Assembly: GCA_947088195.1 (NCBI GenBank)
Contig: CAMUFS010000049.1
Location: forward strand, 1-13,328
Origin: an uncultured Clostridia bacterium
Lineage (GTDB): Bacteria > Bacillota > Clostridia > Lachnospirales > Lachnospiraceae
DNA: 13,328 nucleotides
Direction of reading: 5' to 3'
Part shown: piece by piece, positions 1 to 7,660 of the stretch
Layout of the letters: every line of letters begins with the position of its first letter
How positions within the stretch are numbered: the first letter of the stretch is position 1
Translations under genes and position numbers: made by a program
Notes under the pieces: generated by a model
Told to the model about the DNA's origin: nothing
Seen by the model: the letters and a program-made list of their open reading frames with translations, nothing else
Database searches by the model: none

Positions 1-111
1 CTTCTAGAATATGATTCACCACCCCACAATCACAAATAGCCTATAAAGATGTTTTGTATAAAGTATAATGTCCTAGTATAGCACGTCTCTACCTAAATCA
101 CAATCATTATA

Positions 112-1515
112 TTATTTCATACGCTCTAGTGCCTGCATCTCCCAAAGCGCTATATTCTGAATCCCTTCTGCTACAATACCATATAATCCACATTCTGGAT
201 AATAGCGTGTGGACAGTACATTCTCTCCATTATTTACAAATATCTCAAGAGATGATGTATCTGCTAGAATACGAAGATTTCTTATAGCCCCGGTCTCCAA
301 ATAACGAATCGTCCGCCCTGTTCCACCCTTTTCCGTCAATGCCAGAGACATTTTTCCATCCTTCCATTCCAACACGGCACATTCTCGAATTACCATTCTA
401 CCTGCCTCAGAGGTGGTACACGAAAGATCAAATACCTCTGCCGCTGCCAGATCCGTTTTACAAAGATGCAATTCCTCTATTTCTATCACAGGAGCACGCA
501 GTAGCTTTCCACCAATATTTTTCAATTCACACATAACTGTCATACAATGCTGCCATCCATTTTGGATTGTGGGATTGGTGTACTCCGCGTCCGGCATTCC
601 CATCCATCCCAGCAGCAGACGACGGCGTCCATCCCAAAAGGTCTGCGGCGCATAAAAGTCAAAGCCGTTATCCAGCTCCTCATACGCTCCTAGTGTATAA
701 TTGCTGCGAAAATCACCATACAAAGGAAAATATCCACTTGTATATATATTTTGGTACCGATTTCCCTGTCTTTGCACCCCTTGTGGAGAGCAAAGTAAAA
801 ACCACTGTCCATCTACTTCAAATAGGTCTGGGCACTCCCACATATAGCCAAATGCTTGGGGAAGCATAAGCATATTTATATATTTCCAATGATATTTATC
901 CTCAGACTCAAACACAAGAATCACGCCCTGATTATCCATCGTCCGTGCCCCTTGTATCATATAATATCGGCCATCCTGCGCCCACACTTTTGGATCACGT
1001 ACATGACAGGTTAGCCCCTGTGGATAATCCTTATTTTCCATCAGTAATTTATTTGCACATACTGTTATGCCATCACGTGAAACAGCCATCGCTGTATTGC
1101 TTGCACGCCCATTTGTGATAAAATCAAATTCTCCCATATGCTTGACATTCCCTGTATAATACAGATACATCACACCATCCTCAACCAACACTGAGCCTGA
1201 ATACACTCCATGAACATTCCATGGCTGATCGGGATACAATATAACAGGAAGCTGTTCCCAGCAAAGCAGATCACGGCTGCGATAATGCCCCCAAACCTTA
1301 ATTCCTCCCGCTGAATTAAAAGGACTATATTGGTAAAATACATGATACCAGCCATCACAATAGCACAATCCATTTGGATCATTCATCCACCCCACCGGCG
1401 GCATTAGATGGAACCGCAGACGATATGGATCTTCGGCAGCCAAAGCTTTTCCTGTCTGTTCCACATGGGATACTAGATACTTTAGATCACAATACAACGC
1501 ATTTGTATAAGACAT
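112..1515 (-). CDS. scrB: Sucrose-6-phosphate hydrolase (GH32 family)
   Basis: This 467-aa cytoplasmic enzyme probably hydrolyses sucrose-6-phosphate, made by the PTS permease encoded just upstream, to glucose-6-phosphate and fructose. The GH32 five-bladed propeller motifs are all visible: WMNDPNG at residues 43-49 (D46 the expected nucleophile), the RDPKVW block at 173-178 (D174 transition-state stabiliser) and ECPD at 227-230 (E227 the expected acid/base). A C-terminal beta-sandwich follows from about residue 350, with the family-typical LEIFVNNGENVLSTRYYP stretch. There is no signal peptide, which fits an intracellular enzyme. Length is normal for the family (about 450-500 aa). The ribosome binding site is weak (AAAGAGA, 9 nt before ATG), and an in-frame TGA lies directly upstream, so no longer start is possible without passing it. 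It lies 128 nt after the permease gene and is probably the last gene of that operon. A fructan or other fructoside hydrolase cannot be fully excluded from sequence alone. Confidence 0.92.
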   Translation of the reverse strand: MSYTNALYCDLKYLVSHVEQTGKALAAEDPYRLRFHLMPPVGWMNDPNGLCYCDGWYHVFYQYSPFNSAGGIKVWGHYRSRDLLCWEQLPVILYPDQPWNVHGVYSGSVLVEDGVMYLYYTGNVKHMGEFDFITNGRASNTAMAVSRDGITVCANKLLMENKDYPQGLTCHVRDPKVWAQDGRYYMIQGARTMDNQGVILVFESEDKYHWKYINMLMLPQAFGYMWECPDLFEVDGQWFLLCSPQGVQRQGNRYQNIYTSGYFPLYGDFRSNYTLGAYEELDNGFDFYAPQTFWDGRRRLLLGWMGMPDAEYTNPTIQNGWQHCMTVMCELKNIGGKLLRAPVIEIEELHLCKTDLAAAEVFDLSCTTSEAGRMVIRECAVLEWKDGKMSLALTEKGGTGRTIRYLETGAIRNLRILADTSSLEIFVNNGENVLSTRYYPECGLYGIVAEGIQNIALWEMQALERMK

Positions 1516-1643
1516 CTCTCATCATCTCTTTCTATCAAAATTTAAATTCTGCTTTCCTGCCATCCTATACCACACAGATACTCCATTTATTCCCTACATG
1601 CGTGATCCCACACTGGATTTTATCCTTATTCTTGGCAATATAC

Positions 1644-3518
1644 TTATGAAATCTGTATAATTTTATCCAACCGATGACAGTCTCCAGACTCTATTGTTAT
1701 ATTTTCATAATCATCTGCATTTGTGACTAACACCACCACGCAGTCTGGGTGCCCAGCCTCGTGGATTTTATCTCTATCAAAAGAAAGCAGCTTTTCTCCG
1801 GCTTTTACCGTCTGTCCTTCCTCGACAAAGCACTCAAACCCATCGCCATTCATTGCCACAGTATCCACACCAATGTGAATCAACAGCTCCATTCCCTCTG
1901 GAGAAGAAATCCCCACCGCATGTTTTGTATCTGTGACAGAAGCGATTTCACCATCAAACGGTGCCACCACAATTCCCTCTGTCGGCTCAATTCCCACACC
2001 ACTGCCCAGCACACCTGCTGCAAATGTCTCATCTGGAATTTCCCCAGAAGGAATCACCTTACCTGAAACAGGTGCATAGACAACACCATGCTGGCACACG
2101 ACAGAAGAAGCCGAATCGGAGGTGTTAGATACAAAAGCTTCCTCCTTATATCCCCAAAGCCATGTCAAAGCGAACGCTACCCCTGCCGCAATTACGGACA
2201 TTATAATATAGTTAAGTGGATTATGAAGGCAAAGCATCAGACCAAAGACACCAGTAACTCCTGTGCCACTGGCACCAAGCCCTACTATGGAAGCATACAT
2301 TGCACCACAGGCGCCTCCAACTGCACCACAGATAAATGGTTTTAAAAATCTTAGATTGACACCGAAAATAGCTGGTTCCGTAATTCCCATAAAGCAGGAC
2401 AGAGCCGAGGGCAATGCCACAGATTTTGTTTTCCCATTCTTACTCTTCAGCCCTACTGCGAGAGTTGCCGCACCTTGCGCAATATTAGCTGCAGAGGCAA
2501 GCGGAAGCCAATAAGTAACACCAAACTGTGCCAACTGCCCCACATCAATCACTGTGTACATATGATGAACTCCAGCCACCACAGTCAAAGAATAAAGACC
2601 ACCCATAATCATACTTCCCAATCCAAGAGGCAAGGTCAGCAATGTTTGAATACCATTGATAATGCCATTCTCAATCGCAACAAATACAGGACCAATCATG
2701 GAATAAGTAAGATATCCTGTGGCAAATACACTAACAAGTGGCGTGACAAACAAATCTAACATAGCAGGAACGATCTTGTGCAGACGTTTTTCTATAAAGC
2801 ATAGCACCCAGACTGCTATAATAACCGGAATTACATGCCCTTGATACCCCACCAAATCTACCTCATAAAGACCAAACCACACCTTCTGTGTCCTTAAAAC
2901 ACCCTCTGTAGCCACAGTCCATGCATTTTGCAGATCAGGATGAATCATCAACATTCCGATAACTGCTCCCAAATATGGATTTCCTCCAAATGCCTTGGCA
3001 GCACTATAAGCAATTAAAATTGGCAAGAATACATATGCTGTATTCGCAAACAAATTTGCAAACACGTAAATGGAGCCAGAAGTATTAATATGGAGAAAGT
3101 TATTGTTGACCATAAAATTTAATGCTTCCATAATGCCCATCAAAAATCCGCTCGCCACGATTGCTGGAATAATTGGGACAAAAATATCGCCCAATGTCTT
3201 AATAGCGCGCTTAAAAATATTTTGCTGTGCTGTCGCAGCCGCTTTGGCTTCTTCTTTTGTTGCGGCAGTAATGCCTGCTATGGCAATAAACTCATCATAT
3301 ACTTTGTTGACCACACCCGTACCTAAGATAATCTGAAGCTGACCGGAAGCGCTAAACACACCTTTTACTCCATCAATTTCCTCCACCGCCTTTGCATCAC
3401 ATTTCGCATTGTCCGACAGCACCAGTCGAAGACGAGTTGCACAGTGCGCAGCAGAAATAATATTTTCTCGTTTTCCTACTTTTTCATAAATTTGTTGTGC
3501 TATTTTTGCATAATCCAT
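1644..3518 (-). CDS. scrA: PTS sucrose transporter, EIIBCA fusion
   Basis: This 624-aa membrane permease takes up and phosphorylates a sugar, most likely sucrose, using the PEP phosphotransferase chain. Three domains are in order. EIIB is at residues 1-85, with phosphorylation cysteine C26 in HCATRL. The multi-helix EIIC channel spans about 105-460 and carries the glucoside/sucrose-family signature GITEPAIFGVNLRF at 378-391. The crr-like EIIA is at about 475-615, with the active-site histidines H533 (TKHAVGI) and H548 (LLIHIGVDTV). Because EIIA is fused, no separate EIIA protein is needed. Sucrose is preferred over a beta-glucoside because the next gene is a GH32 hydrolase and the regulator is LacI-type, where beta-glucoside loci usually have a BglG antiterminator. 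ATG is preceded by GGAAAGGGG about 8 nt upstream. A 26-bp palindrome overlaps its promoter. Confidence 0.92.
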   Translation of the reverse strand: MDYAKIAQQIYEKVGKRENIISAAHCATRLRLVLSDNAKCDAKAVEEIDGVKGVFSASGQLQIILGTGVVNKVYDEFIAIAGITAATKEEAKAAATAQQNIFKRAIKTLGDIFVPIIPAIVASGFLMGIMEALNFMVNNNFLHINTSGSIYVFANLFANTAYVFLPILIAYSAAKAFGGNPYLGAVIGMLMIHPDLQNAWTVATEGVLRTQKVWFGLYEVDLVGYQGHVIPVIIAVWVLCFIEKRLHKIVPAMLDLFVTPLVSVFATGYLTYSMIGPVFVAIENGIINGIQTLLTLPLGLGSMIMGGLYSLTVVAGVHHMYTVIDVGQLAQFGVTYWLPLASAANIAQGAATLAVGLKSKNGKTKSVALPSALSCFMGITEPAIFGVNLRFLKPFICGAVGGACGAMYASIVGLGASGTGVTGVFGLMLCLHNPLNYIIMSVIAAGVAFALTWLWGYKEEAFVSNTSDSASSVVCQHGVVYAPVSGKVIPSGEIPDETFAAGVLGSGVGIEPTEGIVVAPFDGEIASVTDTKHAVGISSPEGMELLIHIGVDTVAMNGDGFECFVEEGQTVKAGEKLLSFDRDKIHEAGHPDCVVVLVTNADDYENITIESGDCHRLDKIIQIS

Positions 3519-3570
3519 TTTTTAAGCCCCTTTCCTAAATTTTATATTATTTTCTAAGAAAACAGTAACA

Positions 3571-3599
3571 ATTTTATTATTGTGAATACGTATTCACAA
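3571..3599 (-). promoter_or_regulatory. Candidate scrA promoter
   Basis: On the minus strand a TTGTGA (-35, positions 3594-3599) and TAAAAT (-10, positions 3571-3576) pair is separated by 17 nt, upstream of the PTS gene. The -35 matches consensus at 4 of 6 positions and the -10 at 5 of 6. The operator palindrome covers the -35 and the whole spacer, so a bound repressor would block RNA polymerase. The placement is inferred from sequence alone. Confidence 0.5.
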
Positions 3600-3602
3600 T
3601 AA
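3577..3602. promoter_or_regulatory. Operator palindrome (LacI-family, scr operon)
   Basis: This is a perfect 26-bp palindrome with half-site TTATTGTGAATAC followed by its exact reverse complement. The central CG and odd-free symmetry are typical of LacI-family operators. The 14-bp core TGAATACGTATTCA recurs at the start of the neighbouring LacI-type gene, which points to that regulator as the ligand. It departs from the CcpA cre consensus at two positions of the core, so it is more likely a pathway-specific site than a cre. Confidence 0.85.
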
Positions 3603-3632
3603 AGCAAAAAATATCTTCTCTCTAAAATTCCA

Positions 3633-4610
3633 TTATGTACTATCTTTGATAGATAAAACCGCATCCAAAGAATAGGTCCAAATTGGACATATTCCGGGGT
3701 TTTCTATGCGATAAATCAATCTGTCAACTGCCTCCTCTGCCATCTTTTCAATAGGCTGGGACACACTGCTAAGCTTTGGTGTCGTATAAGCACTCATTTC
3801 TATATTATCAAATCCCATAACACCACATCTCTCTGTAACAGAAATATTTAACCTACGCAAAACATCGAGCACATGAAATGCACATATATCATTATAGGCA
3901 AAAATACCTATCCGATATTGCTTATTCATCTGAAAATATCTATTTAGCTCCTGAAATAACTGTATATCATCTTGAAACTCTATATTTTGGCTAACCTGCT
4001 CGCCCGATATTCCCAGCTTGGCAAGCCCCCGCTGAAAACCGATATATTTTACATCATAACTACGTCCAATAAACAAAAAGCGTTCATATCCGCGCTCTAA
4101 TAAATGAGCTGCGACCAACTCACCTGCCATATCATAATTTAGATAAATCGAATCCATCGCTTTGGCACAGCGAGTGACCACAACCAATGGAACATCCAGA
4201 TCTTTTACACTCTTCCTCCATTCATCGCTGTTTTCTCGTATGGGAACAGCCAAAACACCATCCACATGATAACGGCGAACAACATTCATATATTCCCGCT
4301 CCAACATTAAATCATAACGGCTGTTGAAAAGAATAATACTATATCCTCTCTTTCGCGCCTTTATTTCAATTTGCTTTGCAAGCTCTGCAAAAAAACCATT
4401 GGAAATATCTGTAAGAATCACACCTAAAAGCTGTGTCTTGCTTCCCTGCAGTCCTTTTGCAAGAGCATTAAGCTGATAATTATGCTCCTTCGCACAGGCT
4501 AACACTCGTTCCCTTGTCTCTGGATCGACCTTTGTATTTCCATTCAGTACTCTTGACACAGTAGGCTGCGATACATGAGTCAATTTTGCTATTTCTGCCA
4601 TTGTAATCAT
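3633..4610 (-). CDS. scrR: LacI-family repressor of the sucrose operon
   Basis: This 325-aa regulator has an N-terminal LacI helix-turn-helix (residues 1-24, with SQPTVSRVLNGNTKV), a hinge helix around residues 46-57, and a periplasmic-binding-protein-like sugar-sensing domain from about residue 60 to the end (begins LLGVILTDISNGFF). Family knowledge says such proteins bind palindromic operators and release them on binding a sugar or sugar phosphate. I place the start at the ATG ending at 4610 because GGTGAT sits 4 nt before it, matching the 3' part of the Shine-Dalgarno sequence, and because LacI proteins normally begin a few residues before the helix-turn-helix. An in-frame ATG ending at 4622 would add four residues (MGDK) but lies inside the operator and has no ribosome binding site. 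It stands directly upstream of the PTS and hydrolase genes on the same strand. The sucrose assignment rests on context. Confidence 0.85.
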   Translation of the reverse strand: MITMAEIAKLTHVSQPTVSRVLNGNTKVDPETRERVLACAKEHNYQLNALAKGLQGSKTQLLGVILTDISNGFFAELAKQIEIKARKRGYSIILFNSRYDLMLEREYMNVVRRYHVDGVLAVPIRENSDEWRKSVKDLDVPLVVVTRCAKAMDSIYLNYDMAGELVAAHLLERGYERFLFIGRSYDVKYIGFQRGLAKLGISGEQVSQNIEFQDDIQLFQELNRYFQMNKQYRIGIFAYNDICAFHVLDVLRRLNISVTERCGVMGFDNIEMSAYTTPKLSSVSQPIEKMAEEAVDRLIYRIENPGICPIWTYSLDAVLSIKDST

Positions 4611-4620
4611 TTTATCACCC

Positions 4621-4636
4621 ATGAATACGTATTCAT
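4621..4636. promoter_or_regulatory. Autoregulatory operator of the LacI-type gene
   Basis: This is a perfect 16-bp palindrome, ATGAATACGTATTCAT, sharing its 14-bp core with the operator in the scrA promoter. It lies right after the candidate -10 of the repressor gene, at about the transcription start, and overlaps the upstream alternative ATG. A repressor bound here would block its own transcription. It has a shorter symmetric arm than the scrA site, so it may be the weaker one; this is inference. Confidence 0.8.
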
Positions 4637-4643
4637 TAATTCT

Positions 4644-4672
4644 TTTATATTTTATACCATATTTTTTAGCAA
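4644..4672 (-). promoter_or_regulatory. Candidate promoter of the LacI-type repressor
   Basis: On the minus strand TTGCTA (4667-4672) and TATAAA (4644-4649) are separated by exactly 17 nt, matching consensus at 4/6 and 5/6. The expected transcription start falls at the edge of the operator palindrome. The region is very AT-rich, so other -10-like hexamers exist nearby. Confidence 0.5.
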
Positions 4673-4733
4673 TACTATATACAAATTTACTAAACTTTTA
4701 TTTATTTTTTGTGCATATTTCATAAAAGGAAGA

Positions 4734-4883
4734 ATGGAACCATATATCAAACTGCCCAAAAGAAATGTTGAAACAGATATGGATGTTCAAGTGGGAAACA
4801 TTCTGCAACACATAGAAGTCATTTCACAGCAAATAAATTGTATTGGTATTGCTGGTATATTATTATTAAAAAGTATACCATGA
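4734..4883 (+). CDS. Small hypothetical protein (49 aa)
   Basis: A 49-codon ORF starts with ATG shortly after AAAAGGA (core spacing about 3 nt, rather short) and stops at TGA. The product begins MEPYIKLPKRNVETDMD and ends in a hydrophobic stretch (about residues 36-47, IGIAGILLLKSIP) that is short for a membrane span. I do not recognise a family. Its codon use looks ordinary for this AT-rich DNA, without runs of rare codons. It could be a genuine small protein at the head of the plus-strand group, the surviving N-terminus of a decayed longer gene, or a chance ORF. The following membrane protein gene begins 62 nt downstream on the same strand. No clear promoter was found between this ORF and the divergent repressor gene. 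Confidence 0.35.
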   Translation: MEPYIKLPKRNVETDMDVQVGNILQHIEVISQQINCIGIAGILLLKSIP

Positions 4884-4945
4884 TAATGGTGAAAAATAGT
4901 GGCGTACACTTTTTCTAGTATTTGTTAAGAAGGGATTAAAAGGGT

Positions 4946-5350
4946 ATGAATATGAATAAGAAAAAATGGATCTCTATAATATCAATTTATTCTGTGATAT
5001 ACACAATGATAACATTACTAAATAGCATTTTGTATCTTTGTAATGGTATTTATGAAGACCCAAGCGGTAACTGGCATGAATTAGACAGAGCTATGATTCT
5101 TGTAATTGGTATAGTAGCATTTGAATTGTGTACAAATCTGCCCGTTAAGCCTTTGATCGTTAAATATATACTAGCATATATTCCCTCTCAATTATTAGCA
5201 TTTGCATATGTTTGGTTTAGTGGACTAAGGGAACCATTGGCGAAAACAGCATACAGAGATATTTGGATTAATTTTACTTGTCTCTTTCTCTTATTATGTA
5301 TTATTAATGTAGCGTTTTATTTTTACAAGAAAAGGAGGAAATTAGCTTGA
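4946..5350 (+). CDS. Four-helix membrane protein (DUF6608-like)
   Basis: This 134-aa protein is almost wholly membrane-embedded. Helices are expected at about residues 8-31, 48-65, 69-92 and 106-127, with a basic N-terminus (MNMNKKKW) and a basic tail (YKKRRKLA), which by the positive-inside rule puts both ends in the cytoplasm. The overall shape and length recall the uncharacterised DUF6608 family of Firmicutes, but I recall this only loosely and claim no function. GAAGGGA precedes the ATG by about 10 nt. A second ATG two codons later has AGGG at a better distance and could be the true start. The stop codon overlaps the TTG start of the next small gene (TTGA), so the two are probably translated together. 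Confidence 0.75.
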   Translation: MNMNKKKWISIISIYSVIYTMITLLNSILYLCNGIYEDPSGNWHELDRAMILVIGIVAFELCTNLPVKPLIVKYILAYIPSQLLAFAYVWFSGLREPLAKTAYRDIWINFTCLFLLLCIINVAFYFYKKRRKLA

Positions 5351-5475
5351 ACGACTTAAAAGAATTAGGAAAATTAATGAAAAAGAATCCTGTAATCATT
5401 GTTGCGACATTAACAGCGATGGTTGTAGGTGGAATCTTGGGAATAATTGCATATTACCATGGATGGTTAGGCTGA
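5347..5475 (+). CDS. Small single-span membrane protein (42 aa), TTG start
   Basis: This ORF of 42 codons begins with TTG at 5347, overlapping the TGA of the preceding membrane protein gene by two bases. A strong ribosome binding site, AAAAGGAGG, ends 8 nt before the TTG and so decides the start. The product starts with an amphipathic, charged stretch (MNDLKELGKLMKKNP) and then has one hydrophobic helix at about residues 15-36 (VIIVATLTAMVVGGILGIIA) rich in glycine and small residues, ending YYHGWLG. The pattern of a near-perfect Shine-Dalgarno and overlapping stop/start indicates translational coupling with the upstream four-helix protein, so the two may form a complex. No family is recognised. 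It could also be a small regulator of the upstream protein. Confidence 0.7.
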   Translation: MNDLKELGKLMKKNPVIIVATLTAMVVGGILGIIAYYHGWLG

Positions 5476-5501
5476 TAAACTGCCTACTAAACTATAAAAA
5501 A

Positions 5502-5550
5502 GTAATTGCCTATTTGGGATACTCCCTCTAAAGAGGGGGGACTTAATTAC
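5502..5550. other. Hairpin-bearing convergent intergenic stretch
   Basis: Between the end of the plus-strand small genes and the convergent SUKH-like gene lies an inner hairpin, CTCCCTC-TAAA-GAGGGGG (5522-5539, one T-G wobble), enclosed by an outer repeat GTAATT (5502-5507) / AATTAC (5545-5550). A competing pairing of GGGG (5537-5540) with CCCC (5553-5556) is possible. The T-rich stretch on the plus strand only begins about 20 nt later, so this is not a textbook terminator, but a termination role for the plus-strand genes is the simplest reading. Confidence 0.35.
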
Positions 5551-5630
5551 ATCCCCTGTATTGTATTTTCCTTTTGACTGTACTATATTAGCACAATGAT
5601 TCGCACATTGGTACACTTCACTTACCATAA

Positions 5631-6179
5631 TTACAGTATCCCTTCCTCAAGCTCCTCCAAATAAAATGCCCATGGATAATCAGGATTCGCAAAAGCCTTT
5701 GCATCTATCTGCTTTAACTCCTTTCGCAATGCCTTTACAACCTTTCTGCGCTCTTTTGCTAAAATTTCACTTTGTTCCAATCTTTCCGAAATTGGTACAT
5801 TCATTTCGTCTGTTTCCTTCAATCTGTCCGTGTAGGATAGATAGACTGCCAAACAGGTAAATAAGCACTCCATACTACTACTTATAAAAACCTCTTCCTT
5901 ATCAACGACTGTTACAATTTCACCCTTTTGATTTACACAAACTGGCATATCCCACTCACTAAAGCCGATAACAATATATTCAGGGGAATCTTCCAGATAA
6001 ATAGGAACTTCCATCGAAGTATTAAACGAATACAGAAAAGATGGCATACATTCTGTTATCGGGAACCCCATTTCACACAATATTTTCTTATCTGTTTCTG
6101 AAAGACAGCTTGTCTTGTATTCTTCTCTTTTAATAAACGAATAATTTTGTTCAAAATATTGTATATAATTCATCTTCAT
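5631..6179 (-). CDS. SUKH-4-like immunity protein
   Basis: This soluble 182-aa protein has no signal peptide or membrane span. Its layout fits the SUKH-4 branch of the SMI1/KNR4 superfamily: an N-terminal GFP-type turn (GFPIT, 38-42), a beta-rich core with YIVIGFSEWDMPVCVNQKG (68-86), the conserved serine-rich turn VFISSSMECLFTCLAVY (97-113, corresponding to the NSSLEQF-like block of the family), and an alpha-helical end with ELKQIDAKAF and PWAFYLEELEEG (154-180). SUKH proteins are known mostly as immunity proteins against polymorphic or contact-dependent nuclease toxins. AGGAGG lies 6 nt before the ATG. No toxin gene is visible next to it, so this would be an orphan immunity gene. It is 155 nt downstream of the FtsX-like permease on the same strand and could share its transcript. 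The call rests on pattern recognition, not on an alignment. Confidence 0.65.
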   Translation of the reverse strand: MKMNYIQYFEQNYSFIKREEYKTSCLSETDKKILCEMGFPITECMPSFLYSFNTSMEVPIYLEDSPEYIVIGFSEWDMPVCVNQKGEIVTVVDKEEVFISSSMECLFTCLAVYLSYTDRLKETDEMNVPISERLEQSEILAKERRKVVKALRKELKQIDAKAFANPDYPWAFYLEELEEGIL

Positions 6180-6334
6180 TGTAATCCTCCTCTCATTTGT
6201 CTCTTTCTGGAAAAAGTATTCCTAAAGCTTAGTATTCAATAACTCCTAACTTGTATTTCTAACAGAATATCACAATTACACTTAAATTTCTATCAAATTT
6301 CTTTAAAAAACATACTTCTTTGTTTTTATGTTCA

Positions 6335-7660
6335 TCAAAATGAACGCGAAACTATATATTGTCTCCCCATAGCGCTTATAACAAAAAAGTAGCAAATATA
6401 GAAAAACAATATAGCTAAGAAAAATTCACCTGTAAATTTGAAAATCGCATTGTGCATTGCTATTGGTAATATTAAATTTATTTTTATATTCAACAATGGC
6501 ATACAAAACAGAAATACTAACAAAGCCATTGCCATTGGCAGAACCAATCTTATTGCTATCAGTTGACTTACAAGAATTTTTATCTGTCTGTCACTTTTTC
6601 CAATATAGTGTAATATCTGATTATTTCTTGAATCCTGCCGCAATTCTATAATCTGGTGCAAGGATAATATTGAAAAATAGATAATGATAAAAACAATGCA
6701 GATACTTATCTGTATCATTCCCATCCACTGTTGCTGTTTCGCATCAAAGAATTGAAATTCTGGATGTAGCATCAATCTTCCAACAATAAAGGACAATGCT
6801 GAAAAAAGAAAGCAAATACAAAATATAGCATTTACTATGGCTGTCGTTTTAAAATTTGATGTTAAACTTGCCATAATATATAATCTATTTTTTTGATATA
6901 TATTAACAGACTTGGCTCTTCTGCGCGCATAGAGATAGCCATAAATCCATTTATAAAATGCAAAAATAGATAGTAACAATGGAATTGCCACAATAGACAC
7001 AACATAAATAATATAATTTTTTGACAGAACAACAATTCCCAATACACAAATAATCATACCTATATAGCTAGAAATAAAGATAATGCCCCATTTTAAGTAA
7101 TTATCTTTCTTTTTCACACTTTGATTTCGGTTTTTTTCATACATTAGCTCCCGTATTTGCAACTTTTTTAAACGTTTTTTCAAGCGAAACGTACATACAA
7201 TCTCAATTATACAAAAATAAAAAAATGTATAAACCATGCTTTTGCCATATAAGAAGCCATACAATTTTATTTCATGTAACGTTGTATTAAAATAAAACAT
7301 TCCATATATGAAAAAACCTATTGTTGCTCCCACCAAAAAACAAAACAATCCAATCAACATAATTTCACATAAAAACAAGTTGGCTAATTTCGTTTTCCCC
7401 ATTCCTAATAATAAATAATTTGCAAATTCTTTTGCCCGCTGTTTTAACATAAAAGTATCCATATATCCCACCAAAATGGCTTGAATTACGGTTATTAGTA
7501 AAGGGAAAGAAATTACTTGAAAGTCAGCTAATTCTCCCATAATTGCAATACAGTTAGACACTTCCATAATCGCCAAAAGACCAATTACAGTTACAATATA
7601 TAAAAGATAATTCGTGAATGACCGTTTGGCATTACGAATTGACAACTTCAAGTACATCAT
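6335..7660 (-). CDS. Compact FtsX/BceB-like ABC permease
   Basis: This 441-aa integral membrane protein has about ten predicted helices, at roughly residues 17-36, 48-66, 96-121, 138-158, 190-211, 215-236, 272-294, 315-333, 364-390 and 409-430. The N-terminus (KLSIRNAKRSFTNYLLYIVT) and the cytoplasmic coupling segments EFANYLLLGMGKTK (78-91) and ELRQDSRNNQILHYIGKSD (339-357) are typical of the BceB/VraG type of FtsX-family permease. BceB proteins are about 650 aa and carry a large extracellular domain between helices 7 and 8; here that loop is only about 20 residues (294-315), so the substrate-sensing domain is missing. The start lies inside the end of the ATPase gene (29-nt overlap), so the two are co-translated and surely form one transporter. 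A second ATG directly after the first is an equally possible start. Substrate unknown; peptide antibiotics or lipids are likely from family knowledge. Confidence 0.85.
   Translation of the reverse strand: MMYLKLSIRNAKRSFTNYLLYIVTVIGLLAIMEVSNCIAIMGELADFQVISFPLLITVIQAILVGYMDTFMLKQRAKEFANYLLLGMGKTKLANLFLCEIMLIGLFCFLVGATIGFFIYGMFYFNTTLHEIKLYGFLYGKSMVYTFFYFCIIEIVCTFRLKKRLKKLQIRELMYEKNRNQSVKKKDNYLKWGIIFISSYIGMIICVLGIVVLSKNYIIYVVSIVAIPLLLSIFAFYKWIYGYLYARRRAKSVNIYQKNRLYIMASLTSNFKTTAIVNAIFCICFLFSALSFIVGRLMLHPEFQFFDAKQQQWMGMIQISICIVFIIIYFSILSLHQIIELRQDSRNNQILHYIGKSDRQIKILVSQLIAIRLVLPMAMALLVFLFCMPLLNIKINLILPIAMHNAIFKFTGEFFLAILFFYICYFFVISAMGRQYIVSRSF

Noticed and set aside
1..111. Search for a terminator or start of another gene after the hydrolase.
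   Set aside because: No stem-loop with a U-tract and no credible coding start could be found in this short AT-rich end.
3577..3602. CcpA catabolite-repression (cre) site in the scrA promoter.
   Set aside because: The core departs from the cre consensus at two symmetric positions and is shared with the local repressor's own start region, so a pathway-specific operator is the better reading.
4877..4890. ACCAT-GATA-ATGGT hairpin just after the 49-codon ORF.
   Set aside because: A 5-bp stem without a following U-tract is within chance expectation in AT-rich DNA.
6330..6345. Short inverted repeat GTTCAT-CAAA-ATGAAC at the end of the FtsX-like permease gene, a possible terminator.
   Set aside because: The stem is only 6 AT-rich base pairs and the minus strand continues with ATAAAAAC rather than a U-tract.
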